The notes under the pieces were generated by a model. That model saw only the letters and a list, made by a program, of their open reading frames with translations. It made no database searches and was not told where the DNA came from. A stretch of DNA of 64,000 nucleotides from SR-FBR-E99 sp963732365 (lineage in GTDB: Bacteria; Bacteroidota; Bacteroidia; Bacteroidales; VadinHA17). Shown in pieces: positions 40,049 to 48,253 of the stretch. Location of the stretch: assembly GCA_963732365.1 (NCBI GenBank), contig CAVSZC010000005.1, positions 930,001 to 994,000 of the forward strand, given 5' to 3'. A program made the translations under genes and the position numbers. Numbering within the stretch: position 1 is the stretch's first letter; each line of letters begins with the position of its first letter.

Positions 40049-41991
40049 TACTCTGCTTTACCCTGATGCTGGTATTTGCGGAGCATGACAGTCTGTGCCA
40101 GGAAGAACTTGGTGCTGCTGTCGAATCTGCCGCTGAGATAATGGCTCTGTGTGAGGATTACGAATCTGCCTTTGTCCTTGAAAAGCTGGCGGAACTGTCA
40201 GAAAGGCCTGTGCTCATCAACAGCGGTGACGAGAATGAGATTGCCCGCCTCTTCTTCCTGACGGAGTTTCAGGTCAGGGTGCTTACTGACCATACAAGGC
40301 GCAACGGGAGTGTTGTATCGATCTACGAGCTGGCACTCCTGCCTGCCTTTGACCGCAGTCTGGTCATGCTTATGGAGCCATATATAAACCTTAGCCCTGC
40401 ACCCGTCAATGACCAATACCATGCTGGGAAGACGACAATAACACTGACTGCCGCAACGCGCACATCTGATCGGGATGAAGATAATGCCGGTACCAGGACC
40501 CTGCTTCGTCTGAGGCATGAAGGCACTGCCTTAAGCTACGGGCTGACAGCGGAGAATGACCCGGGTGAGCCCTTCACTTTCCGCGGAGCATGGGGGGCGG
40601 ATTTTCTTTCGGGCCATGTGATGTATAACAGAAGCGGACTATTAAGACGTGTCATCATCGGCGATTATTCGCTCAGATTTGGTGAGGGACTGGTTTTCAA
40701 TGCCGGCAACTGGCAAGGTGCCTGGCTCAGTGCCCCCTCCTTCATGACGGGAAGGATGGCTGTAGCGCCCTATACGTCGACTGAAGAAAACCGTTTCCTG
40801 CGCGGTGCAGCCTGCATGTTCGGCAGCATGACAGCCGGAGCTGTCTTCTTCGGATCGGTAAACATGACAGACGCGAGGATCATATTTGACAATGACAGCA
40901 ATGCAGTTGCCGTGAGCAACCTGGTTAATGGCGGCGTTCATGTCGGTAACTCATCGCTTGAGTCCCGCAACAGCCTTACAGAGAGCATCGCCGGGATGCA
41001 TCTGACATTTAGCGGGGAGAAGGTGAGAGGGGGAATAACCTCATCTGCCACCTGGTTCTCCCTGCCATTCAGGCCTGACATGTCAAAGCCATGGAATATA
41101 AACTCTTTTACCGGCGGCAGGCTCGTGAACCTGTCTTTCGATATCAAGGCCGGCACCGGCCCGCTCCTCTTCTTTGCTGAGGCGGCCTGCAGCTACCCCG
41201 GGTCATGGGCGGCCATCGGCGGGTGGCGTGCCAAGCCTTCGGGCAGGCTTACCCTGAATATGATGGCAAGACATTTCTCTCCTGGTTATCATGCCTTTCA
41301 TTTCGGGGCTTTCAGGGCAGGCAGTGGATCATCAGGCGAGACAGGTATGGCTGCCTCATTCCACCTTGAAGCAGCCCGCCATCTCTTTGTGAGTGCCGGG
41401 GCAGACCATTACCGGATACCGGGGCCACGTTACCGGTCATCATCATCTTCATACGGAAACAGGATTGAGGTAAAAGGTGAATATCTTCCAGCCGACGATC
41501 TCGCCTTCAGGCTGACATATACCTTTTATTCAAGAGAATATGATTTGCCTGTAAATACAGGGGTGTCTGATTCGCAAGTCTCAGGATGGAGAGGGATATC
41601 GATGATGTTTTCATTTGATCCCTCAGACAGGGTACATCTTGTCACCCGGGCCTCGGCATGCAGCACAGCTCCGTCAGGAGAGAATGGGTATTTGCTATGT
41701 CAGGATCTGTCATTTACTCCGCGGGCGCTGCCGGTGACTGTCTGGCTCAGGTATGCCCTGTGCACCAGCGACGGTTACGACAGCCGCCTTTATGCCTGGG
41801 AGAATGATCTGCACTCTTGCTTCAGCATCCCTGCGCTCTACGGCGAATGCAGCAGGTCATACGTCATGGTCTCGTGGAAGCCTGCGGACGGGATGGAGCT
41901 GAGGGGGAAGTATGTTATCACCACAACGGGTCCGGAATTTTCTGGCGCTGCCAAGCAGGAGTTCAGGATTCAGGGCAGGATTGTGTTCTAG
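40021..41991 (+). CDS. Helix-hairpin-helix / outer-membrane beta-barrel protein, Bacteroidetes type
   Basis: This 656-residue protein has a signal peptide (MDHRWKRGLILCFTLMLVFA), an N-terminal ComEA-like helix-hairpin-helix region (~residues 55-125: INSGDENEIARLFFLTEFQV and GSVVSIYELALLPAFD), and a long C-terminal part of beta-strand character with many aromatic/glycine alternations, consistent with a beta-barrel. HhH folds usually bind DNA, and an exported HhH joined to a barrel is a recurrent but uncharacterised Bacteroidetes design. It overlaps the preceding barrel-like gene. The final G of its stop codon is the first base of a GCAAGGG repeat array. Confidence 0.78.
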   Translation: MDHRWKRGLILCFTLMLVFAEHDSLCQEELGAAVESAAEIMALCEDYESAFVLEKLAELSERPVLINSGDENEIARLFFLTEFQVRVLTDHTRRNGSVVSIYELALLPAFDRSLVMLMEPYINLSPAPVNDQYHAGKTTITLTAATRTSDRDEDNAGTRTLLRLRHEGTALSYGLTAENDPGEPFTFRGAWGADFLSGHVMYNRSGLLRRVIIGDYSLRFGEGLVFNAGNWQGAWLSAPSFMTGRMAVAPYTSTEENRFLRGAACMFGSMTAGAVFFGSVNMTDARIIFDNDSNAVAVSNLVNGGVHVGNSSLESRNSLTESIAGMHLTFSGEKVRGGITSSATWFSLPFRPDMSKPWNINSFTGGRLVNLSFDIKAGTGPLLFFAEAACSYPGSWAAIGGWRAKPSGRLTLNMMARHFSPGYHAFHFGAFRAGSGSSGETGMAASFHLEAARHLFVSAGADHYRIPGPRYRSSSSSYGNRIEVKGEYLPADDLAFRLTYTFYSREYDLPVNTGVSDSQVSGWRGISMMFSFDPSDRVHLVTRASACSTAPSGENGYLLCQDLSFTPRALPVTVWLRYALCTSDGYDSRLYAWENDLHSCFSIPALYGECSRSYVMVSWKPADGMELRGKYVITTTGPEFSGAAKQEFRIQGRIVF

Positions 41992-42121
41992 CAAGGGGCA
42001 AGGAGCCCTCCTTCGCCGCCCTTCGACAAGCTGAGGGACCGGCTAGGGAGCGAGGAGCGACGGGGCGACTTTGCGATGGGGCGAGGCGACTGTGCGATTT
42101 GCGAATTGCGAATTGCGAATT
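41991..42121. repeat. Composite repeat module 3' of the HhH gene
   Basis: GCAAGGG and GCAAGGA (41991-42004), the interspersed palindrome in reversed orientation CCCTTCGACAAGC...GGGACCGGC (42019-42043), GGCGACTGTGCGA (42085-42097), then GCGATTT and three perfect GCGAATT units (42094-42121). It shares three parts with the module after recJ. A further run to 42180 is G/A-rich without clear units. Confidence 0.88.
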
Positions 42122-42180
42122 GAGGAGAGCAAGGAGTGAGGGGCATGGAGCAAAGTGTACACCTTCAGATTACAAATCTT

Positions 42181-42245
42181 CGGTCTCCGGTCTTCGGTCT
42201 CCGGTCTTCTGACCTACAGACCTCAGACCTTCAGACCTCAGACCT
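42181..42245. repeat. Tandem 7/8-bp array, units CGGTCTC/CGGTCTT then CAGACCT(T)
   Basis: CGGTCTC and CGGTCTT alternate four times (42181-42208), followed by GACCTACA and several CAGACCT/TCAGACCT copies to 42245. It ends 27 bp before the purE stop. Sequence family shared with 3843-3890 and, reversed, 5018-5041. Confidence 0.9.
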
Positions 42246-42271
42246 ATTACAACTTGCCTACTGCCTTGAGA

Positions 42272-42778
42272 CTAGTTTGTCTTATACTTATACCGCACAG
42301 CGCCCAGCTCCTCATTGGCCTTGACAATCTTTTGCTTCAGCCCCTCCTTGAAACTTATGGTCTTCTGCATCAGGTCAGGGTCTCCTGTGGCCAGCATCTG
42401 TGCTGCAAGAATTCCTGCATTCATGGCGCCGTCAATGGCCACGGTGGCAACCGGGATCCCGGGAGGCATCTGCACAATGGCGAGCAGTGCATCCAGACCA
42501 TCCAGAGATGCCATGATGGGAACACCGATCACAGGGATAGGGGTCATGGCGGCAATGACACCCGGGAGATGAGCTGCCATACCTGCACCGGCAATGATCA
42601 CTTTTATGCCCCTGCCGGCAGCTCCGCGTGCAAACTTCTCAACCTCACCAGGAGTGCGGTGTGCTGAGAGAGCGTTCATCTCAAAAGGGATCTCCATGCC
42701 CTCAAGTATCTCCGCGGCCTTTTCCATTACCCTGAGGTCCGAGGTGCTTCCCATAATAATGCTTATCAGAGGCTTCAT
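42272..42778 (-). CDS. purE: N5-carboxyaminoimidazole ribonucleotide mutase
   Basis: This 168-residue class I PurE converts N5-CAIR to CAIR in purine synthesis. It carries IIMGSTSDLRVMEKAAEIL (residues 7-25), the active-site NALSAHRTPGEV (~37-48), IAGAGMAAHLPGVIAAMT (~66-83) and MPPGIPVATVAI. ATG 42778 (MKPLISIIMG) is chosen over an in-frame ATG at 42862, which would add atypical residues across the promoter region. It diverges from hpt. purK is not in the window. Confidence 0.96.
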   Translation of the reverse strand: MKPLISIIMGSTSDLRVMEKAAEILEGMEIPFEMNALSAHRTPGEVEKFARGAAGRGIKVIIAGAGMAAHLPGVIAAMTPIPVIGVPIMASLDGLDALLAIVQMPPGIPVATVAIDGAMNAGILAAQMLATGDPDLMQKTISFKEGLKQKIVKANEELGAVRYKYKTN

Positions 42779-42812
42779 GTCTTCTTTTTTATAGTTATCC
42801 TTGATACTGAGG

Positions 42813-42820
42813 CAAAAATA
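42813..42820 (-). promoter_or_regulatory. Candidate purE -7 element (TATTTTTG on minus strand)
   Basis: The plus strand CAAAAATA reads TATTTTTG toward purE, 34 bp before the ATG at 42778. No well-spaced -33 box. It supports the short purE start. Confidence 0.4.
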
Positions 42821-42861
42821 AACTTTAAATTTATAATTTCGCACCATCAACCAATAAGACA

Positions 42862-43398
42862 ATGCAGGAGATACAAGTTCTTGACAGGAAGTTCTCGGTA
42901 TACCTCACCGAAGATGAGATACAGAGCCGCATCACAGCACTGGCAGAAAAGATCAATGACGATCTGAAAGGACGCGATGTTCTTTTCTTCGGAATACTTA
43001 ACGGTGCATTTCTGTTTGCGGCTGATCTCTTCAGGCAGATAACACTCGACGCACAGATATCCTTCATAAAGCTGGCCTCATATGACGGCACGTCGAGCTC
43101 GGGGAAGATCAAGGAGCTGATAGGATGGAATGAAGATATAACAGGCAAGACGGTGGTGGTGCTTGAGGATATAGTTGACACGGGCAGCACACTGGAGAGA
43201 ATCATTGGAGAGCTGACTCTCAGGAAAGCCGTCGAGGTCAAGATATGCACACTGCTATTCAAGCCGGAAGCTTACCTTAAAGATATACCTATTGATTACA
43301 TAGGTTTTGAGATACCAAACAGCTTTGTAGTGGGATACGGGCTGGATTATGACGGTTACGGGCGTAATCTGAATGCTATTTATAAACTCATAAAGTAA
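42862..43398 (+). CDS. hpt: Hypoxanthine phosphoribosyltransferase
   Basis: This 178-residue purine-salvage enzyme joins hypoxanthine (or guanine) to PRPP to form IMP (GMP). The PRPP-binding loop is VVVLEDIVDTGSTLE (~residues 97-111), and the typical N-terminal motif LFFGILNGAFLFAADL is at ~42-57. It is the first gene of a same-direction run hpt-adk-obg-PAP2-plsC with gaps of 7 bp or less, and is divergent from purE. Confidence 0.95.
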   Translation: MQEIQVLDRKFSVYLTEDEIQSRITALAEKINDDLKGRDVLFFGILNGAFLFAADLFRQITLDAQISFIKLASYDGTSSSGKIKELIGWNEDITGKTVVVLEDIVDTGSTLERIIGELTLRKAVEVKICTLLFKPEAYLKDIPIDYIGFEIPNSFVVGYGLDYDGYGRNLNAIYKLIK

Positions 43399-43405
43399 TT
43401 TCAAC

Positions 43406-43981
43406 ATGATCAATGTTCTTATGTTCGGTCCTCCCGGCTCCGGGAAGGGGACGCAGTCAGTGACCCTTGCAGAGAAGTATAACCTGCTGCATCTTTCAAC
43501 AGGTGATATGCTCAGGGCTGAGCTTGCCGCCAACACCGACCTTGGCCGGAAGATGGCTGCCATCATGGCATCAGGTGAGCTGGTGCCCGATGAGGTGGTG
43601 ATAGATATGATAGCACACAAGATCGACACCACCACCGGCAAGGCAGGATTCATCTTTGACGGTTTCCCCCGGACAGTGCAGCAGGCAGAGGCACTTCAGT
43701 CTATGCTTGAGGAACGCAACATGAAGATTGACATGATGCTTGTCCTCGAGGTAGGCGACGCCGAGCTGACTGAACGTATGAAGAAAAGAGCTCTCATATC
43801 GGGACGGGCTGATGATGCTGATGAGGCGGTGATCAATAACCGTATTGCTGTTTACCGCGCAAAAACAGAGCCGGTGATTGAATATGGCCGAAGGGCAGGT
43901 GTATGCCATCAGGTTGACGGTGTCGGATCAATTGAAGAGATTTTCGGCAGGCTCTGCAACCATATTGAAACAATAATCTGA
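43406..43981 (+). CDS. adk: Adenylate kinase (short-LID type)
   Basis: This 191-residue enzyme catalyses ATP + AMP to 2 ADP. The P-loop is GPPGSGKGTQS (~residues 7-17), the AMP-binding segment STGDMLRAEL is at ~30-39, and IFDGFPRTVQQAEAL is at ~79-93. The LID insertion is short, ERMKKRALISGRADDADE running straight into NNRIAVYRAKTEPV, without zinc cysteines; this is the usual form in Bacteroidetes. It starts 7 bp after hpt and is followed by obg after 3 bp. Confidence 0.97.
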   Translation: MINVLMFGPPGSGKGTQSVTLAEKYNLLHLSTGDMLRAELAANTDLGRKMAAIMASGELVPDEVVIDMIAHKIDTTTGKAGFIFDGFPRTVQQAEALQSMLEERNMKIDMMLVLEVGDAELTERMKKRALISGRADDADEAVINNRIAVYRAKTEPVIEYGRRAGVCHQVDGVGSIEEIFGRLCNHIETII

Positions 43982-43984
43982 ATA

Positions 43985-44977
43985 ATGGCAGAGACAAACT
44001 TCGTTGACTACGTAAAGATATTCGGACGCTCAGGGAAAGGGGGCGCGGGCTCTACACACCTGCACCGCGACAAGCTGAATTCCAAGGGAGGCCCTGACGG
44101 TGGTGACGGAGGAAGGGGAGGCAACGTATATCTTAAAGGTGATGCCCAGCTCTGGACACTGCTCCATCTGAAATACAGAAAACACATATTCGCAGGTGAC
44201 GGCGGCGTGGGCTCAGCAAACAACAAGACAGGAGCTGACGGAGAAGATGTCATGATCGAAGTGCCACTGGGTACTGTCGCCAGGGACGCTGAGACCAACG
44301 AGATGCTTTTTGAAATAACGAGCGACGGAGAGAGGAAGATACTGGTCAAAGGCGGTCGCGGCGGGCTTGGCAACACCCACTTCAAATCAGCAACATTCCA
44401 GACACCTCGCTTTGCACAACCGGGCGAACCCTCCGTTGAAGGATGGTTTATACTGGAACTGAAGGTCCTTGCCGATGTCGGGCTGGTAGGATTTCCGAAT
44501 GCGGGCAAATCGACGTTGCTGTCGGTCGTGAGCGCTGCCAAACCCAGGATTGACAACTACCCATTCACAACCCTTACCCCTAACCTTGGGATTGTAAGCT
44601 ATCGTGATGACAGATCATTCGTCATGGCTGACATCCCCGGAATAATTGAGGGGGCAGCCGAGGGCAAGGGGCTGGGACACAGGTTCCTCAGACACATTGA
44701 GAGAAACTCCGCACTTCTCTTTATGATCCCCGCTGACGCCGGCGACATAAAAAAGGAATACCAGATACTCCTCGAGGAGCTCAGGAAATATAATCCCGAA
44801 CTTCTCGACAAGAACAGGGTCATGGCAATAACAAAAAGCGATCTGCTTGATGAGGAGCTGACAGATGCCATCAGGCCATTACTGCCGGATGACCTCCCGG
44901 TAGTATTTATCTCATCAATAGCAGGAACAGGCATCACTGCACTGAAAGATCTCCTCTGGAGGGCAATAACCGGATAA
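43985..44977 (+). CDS. obgE: GTPase ObgE/CgtA
   Basis: This 330-residue ribosome-associated GTPase is involved in 50S maturation. The Gly-rich N-terminal Obg domain (GRSGKGGAGSTHLHRDKL, then GGPDGGDGGRGGNVYLKG) covers residues 1-~158. The G domain has G1 GFPNAGKST (~167-175), G3 DIPGIIEGA (~213-221) and G4 TKSDLL (~281-286). The variable C-terminal OCT domain is absent, as in other short Obg proteins. It sits between adk and a PAP2 phosphatase gene in a packed operon. Confidence 0.97.
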   Translation: MAETNFVDYVKIFGRSGKGGAGSTHLHRDKLNSKGGPDGGDGGRGGNVYLKGDAQLWTLLHLKYRKHIFAGDGGVGSANNKTGADGEDVMIEVPLGTVARDAETNEMLFEITSDGERKILVKGGRGGLGNTHFKSATFQTPRFAQPGEPSVEGWFILELKVLADVGLVGFPNAGKSTLLSVVSAAKPRIDNYPFTTLTPNLGIVSYRDDRSFVMADIPGIIEGAAEGKGLGHRFLRHIERNSALLFMIPADAGDIKKEYQILLEELRKYNPELLDKNRVMAITKSDLLDEELTDAIRPLLPDDLPVVFISSIAGTGITALKDLLWRAITG

Positions 44978-44979
44978 CA

Positions 44980-45537
44980 ATGATTGAGATTGACAAAAAC
45001 ATTTTCCTTTTTCTGAATTCCATACATTCGCCCTTCTTTGATGAGGTCATGCGTACAATAAGTCTCAGAACAGTATGGATACCTCTCTATATTTTCATTG
45101 CATATTTGCTGGCAGTAAAATATAAAAAGAAGGTATGGCTGATCCTTCTATTTGCTGCACTGCTTATTACGCTCACAGACCAGGCCACGAATCTTATAAA
45201 GAATTTTTTTGAGCGTCCCAGACCCTGCCATGAGCCTTCACTTGCCGGGCTGGTTCATACTGTGGGAGGCAGGTGCGGCGGGATGTACGGATTTGTTTCA
45301 GCCCATGCTGCCAATACCTTCGGCGTTGCCTCATTTACTGCCCCCCTGATCAGGAGGAGGTGGTTTACATGGTCTATTTTTATATGGGCAGCACTGGTCT
45401 CCTACTCTCGGATCTACCTGGGAGTACATTATCCCGGCGATGTTCTGGGCGGAGCTATTCTTGGTTTTGCAGCAGGAACAGCTTTTGCATGCGCCTTTGT
45501 AAAAACTGATAAAATGGTTGAATCATGGACGCAATAA
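44980..45537 (+). CDS. PAP2-family membrane phosphatase
   Basis: This 185-residue integral membrane phosphatase has five or six helices. The three PAP2 signature motifs are present: KNFFERPRPC (~residues 70-79), FVSAHAANTFG (~105-115, with Ser-Ala-His instead of PSGH) and SRIYLGVHYPGDVLGG (~146-161). Likely substrates are undecaprenyl pyrophosphate or phosphatidic/phosphatidylglycerol phosphates; position before plsC favours a lipid phosphate. It overlaps plsC by 13 nt. Confidence 0.92.
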   Translation: MIEIDKNIFLFLNSIHSPFFDEVMRTISLRTVWIPLYIFIAYLLAVKYKKKVWLILLFAALLITLTDQATNLIKNFFERPRPCHEPSLAGLVHTVGGRCGGMYGFVSAHAANTFGVASFTAPLIRRRWFTWSIFIWAALVSYSRIYLGVHYPGDVLGGAILGFAAGTAFACAFVKTDKMVESWTQ

Positions 45538-46274
45538 AGTCGCTGTGGGTATGGGTCTCCAGCCTCACCTTCGTGATGATCGGATTACCGGTGGCACTGC
45601 TGCTGTGGCTTCTGTCGCTGCTGTTTGACAGGCGCAGGCTGATGAACAACAGGTGGATGGTCATCCAGGGAATAATCCTTACAAAGATGAACTTCTTCTG
45701 GAAGGTCATTGTCGAGGGAAAGGAGAAGATAGATCAGAAACAGGCTTACGTAATTGTTCCGAACCATCAGTCAATGCTTGACATAGTAATCTTCAACATG
45801 CTGCATCACAGACTCCGGTGGATCTCCAAGATCGAGGTATTCAAGATACCAGTCCTGGGGTGGGAGATGAGAATGGTAAAGTATATTGAGCTTGAGAGAG
45901 GTAACAAACACAGTGTCGTAAGGATGATGGAGAAGTGCATCAGCTCATTGCGTGAAGGTATATCCATCGTTATCTTTCCCGAAGGGACGAGGTCTCTCAC
46001 GGGAGCCATCGGCAGATTCAAGACGGGTGCATTCCAGCTGGCAATAAAGACAGACAAGCCTCTGCTCCCTGTTCTTATAGATGGCACAGGAGATGTTCTT
46101 CCAAAGAACGGCCTCACATTCAGGATCAATAAGGTTATCAGGATAAAGGTACTCGATCCGATATTCCCCGGTCAGTTTGGCACAGGTGACCCTGAAGAGC
46201 TTGCATCCAGGGTCAATACACTCATGAGAGAGGCCATGGATGAGTTGCGAAGCAGTCCTGACTATCAGAAATAA
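45525..46274 (+). CDS. plsC: 1-acyl-sn-glycerol-3-phosphate acyltransferase
   Basis: This 249-residue acyltransferase forms phosphatidic acid from lysophosphatidic acid at the membrane. An N-terminal membrane helix (~residues 9-30) precedes the HX4D motif in VPNHQSMLDIV (~78-88), the ISKIEVFKIPVLGW segment (~103-116), FPEGTRS (~151-157) and a PVLIDGTG motif. It starts inside the end of the PAP2 gene. It is the end of the hpt-adk-obg-PAP2-plsC run. Confidence 0.93.
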   Translation: MDAIKSLWVWVSSLTFVMIGLPVALLLWLLSLLFDRRRLMNNRWMVIQGIILTKMNFFWKVIVEGKEKIDQKQAYVIVPNHQSMLDIVIFNMLHHRLRWISKIEVFKIPVLGWEMRMVKYIELERGNKHSVVRMMEKCISSLREGISIVIFPEGTRSLTGAIGRFKTGAFQLAIKTDKPLLPVLIDGTGDVLPKNGLTFRINKVIRIKVLDPIFPGQFGTGDPEELASRVNTLMREAMDELRSSPDYQK

Positions 46275-46362
46275 CCCTTCCTTAATCACTGTAACTGTCT
46301 GACCGGGTGAAAATTCACCATGGTTGTTGATAAATCGGCACTGCGAGCCTCTCCTAAATCTT

Positions 46363-46370
46363 TATATTTG
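46363..46370 (+). promoter_or_regulatory. Candidate parE -7 element (TATATTTG)
   Basis: TATATTTG matches TAnnTTTG and would place the start of transcription about 10 nt before the ATG at 46387. It argues against the upstream TTG at 46324. No TTTG at the usual -33 spacing. Confidence 0.5.
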
Positions 46371-46386
46371 CCCAAAATTTGGTATA

Positions 46387-48234
46387 ATGTCAGGAACCTA
46401 TTCCGAAGAGAACATCAGAACCCTTGAGTGGAAGGAGCATATCAGGCTGAGGCCCGGTATGTACATCGGCAAGCTGGGTGACGGCTCGTCTCTTGATGAT
46501 GGCATTTATGTCCTGCTGAAAGAGGTGATGGATAACGCGGTTGATGAGTATATGATGGGTTACGGCCGCAAGATTGACGTGAGCATTAACGGGAGGGAGG
46601 TAAGAGTCCGCGACTTCGGACGAGGCATACCTCTCGGTAAGGTGCTTGACGCTACCTCCAAAATGAATACGGGGGCAAAGTATGATTCCAAGGCATTCAA
46701 GAAATCTGTAGGGCTTAACGGCGTGGGTATCAAAGCCGTAAATGCACTTTCATCATCCTTCATATTGAAATCATTTCGTGAGGGGCAGGTGAAGGAGATT
46801 GAGTTCCATGCCGGTGAGGTTGTCAGGGATGAGCCGCTGAAAGGAGCAAAAGAGGATAACGGTACTGAGGTGACCTTCATCCCTGATGAGGCTATGTTCG
46901 GTAATTACCATTACATCTCTGAGTATGTTGAGAGTATGCTGAAGAACTACTCCTACCTCAATGCAGGGATGGTGATCAACTTCAACGGAAACAGAATCAT
47001 CTCCAAAAACGGCCTGGTAGACCTGTTGAATGACAACATGAACCGTGAGGGACTCTACCCGATAATACATCTTAAGGGGGAGGATATTGAGATAGCTGTT
47101 ACACACGGGTTTCAGTACGGAGAGGACTATTACAGTTTTGTGAACGGTCAGCATACCTCTCAGGGGGGAACACACCTGACAGCCTTTCGCGAGGCAATAG
47201 TAAAAACAATAAGGGAGTTCTATAAGAAGGATTTTGATCCATCCGACATCCGGTCATCTGTCATCGCAGCAGTGTCGGTCAAGATTGAGGAACCAATCTT
47301 TGAGTCGCAGACAAAAACAAAGCTGGGATCAAAGGATATGGGCCCCGAAGGTCCTTCGGTCCGAAACTTTATTGTCGAATTTGTACGGAAGAACCTTGAC
47401 GATTTTCTTCATAAAAATGGCGAGACGGCACGCATCCTGCTGAAGAAGATACAGGAATCGGAGAAGGAGCGGAAAGCGATAAGCTCTATCCAGAAGCTGG
47501 CACGTGACAGGGCAAAGAAGGTCAGTCTTCACAACCGCAAGCTGCGCGACTGCCGAATACATTACAACTCGAACGATGAGCGGCGCCTGGAATCGACCAT
47601 CTTCATTACCGAAGGTGACTCGGCAAGCGGGTCAATAACCAAATCGCGCGATGTGGAGACACAGGCAGTCTTCAGCCTGAGAGGGAAGCCCCTCAACAGC
47701 TACGGCCTCACGAAGAAGATAGTTTATGAAAATGAGGAGTTTAACCTGCTTCAGGCAGCCCTGAATATAGAGGAGTCTGTGGAAGACCTTCGTTATAACA
47801 ATGTCGTTGTCGCCACTGACGCTGACGTTGACGGAATGCATATCCGTTTGCTTTTGCTGACATTCTTCCTCCAGTTCTTTCCTGATCTGGTAAGAAAGGG
47901 ACATGTGTATATCCTTCAGACACCTCTATTCAGGGTGAGGAACAAAAAGGAGACCCGTTATTGTTACAGTGATGAGGAGAGGAAAAAGGCAATCAGGGAC
48001 CTGGGGCCTGACCCTGAGATAACACGTTTCAAGGGGCTGGGCGAGATATCTCCGGATGAATTCGGACATTTCATAGGAAGAGATATCAGGCTTGAGCCTG
48101 TCATCATGAGGAGGGCGGATCCTTATACCCAGTTCCTTGAGTTTTTTATGGGTAAGAACACCCCTGAGAGGCAGGACTTTATCATTGATAACCTGAGGGT
48201 AGAGGAGGAGATCCCCGAAGCTGTCAAGGGGTGA
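46387..48234 (+). CDS. parE: DNA topoisomerase IV subunit B
   Basis: This 615-residue ATPase subunit of type IIA topoisomerase decatenates daughter chromosomes with ParC. The N-terminal segment LEWKEHIRLRPGMYIGKLGD and the GHKL ATPase motifs EVMDNAVDE (~residues 43-51), RDFGRGIPLG (~75-84) and GLNGVGIKAVNALS (~106-119) are clear. The TOPRIM region has EGDSASGS (~410-417) and TDADVDGMHIR (~477-487). The short lead (no GyrB-type insertion) and the partner gene next door favour ParE over GyrB. parC follows 19 bp later. Confidence 0.93.
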   Translation: MSGTYSEENIRTLEWKEHIRLRPGMYIGKLGDGSSLDDGIYVLLKEVMDNAVDEYMMGYGRKIDVSINGREVRVRDFGRGIPLGKVLDATSKMNTGAKYDSKAFKKSVGLNGVGIKAVNALSSSFILKSFREGQVKEIEFHAGEVVRDEPLKGAKEDNGTEVTFIPDEAMFGNYHYISEYVESMLKNYSYLNAGMVINFNGNRIISKNGLVDLLNDNMNREGLYPIIHLKGEDIEIAVTHGFQYGEDYYSFVNGQHTSQGGTHLTAFREAIVKTIREFYKKDFDPSDIRSSVIAAVSVKIEEPIFESQTKTKLGSKDMGPEGPSVRNFIVEFVRKNLDDFLHKNGETARILLKKIQESEKERKAISSIQKLARDRAKKVSLHNRKLRDCRIHYNSNDERRLESTIFITEGDSASGSITKSRDVETQAVFSLRGKPLNSYGLTKKIVYENEEFNLLQAALNIEESVEDLRYNNVVVATDADVDGMHIRLLLLTFFLQFFPDLVRKGHVYILQTPLFRVRNKKETRYCYSDEERKKAIRDLGPDPEITRFKGLGEISPDEFGHFIGRDIRLEPVIMRRADPYTQFLEFFMGKNTPERQDFIIDNLRVEEEIPEAVKG

Positions 48235-48253
48235 GAGGATATTGTTGAAGCAG

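Noticed and set aside
42155..42667. Plus-strand reading frame over the repeat array and antisense to purE
   Set aside because: Its first part is translated repeat sequence and the rest is the shadow of purE; it has no recognisable features.
44008..44556. Long antisense frame opposite obgE
   Set aside because: The high-identity Obg domain on the plus strand explains it; the antisense product is low-complexity and Ser/Pro-rich.
46305..46330. Terminator after plsC (GGTGAA/TTCACC)
   Set aside because: The loop is only two bases and no T tract follows.
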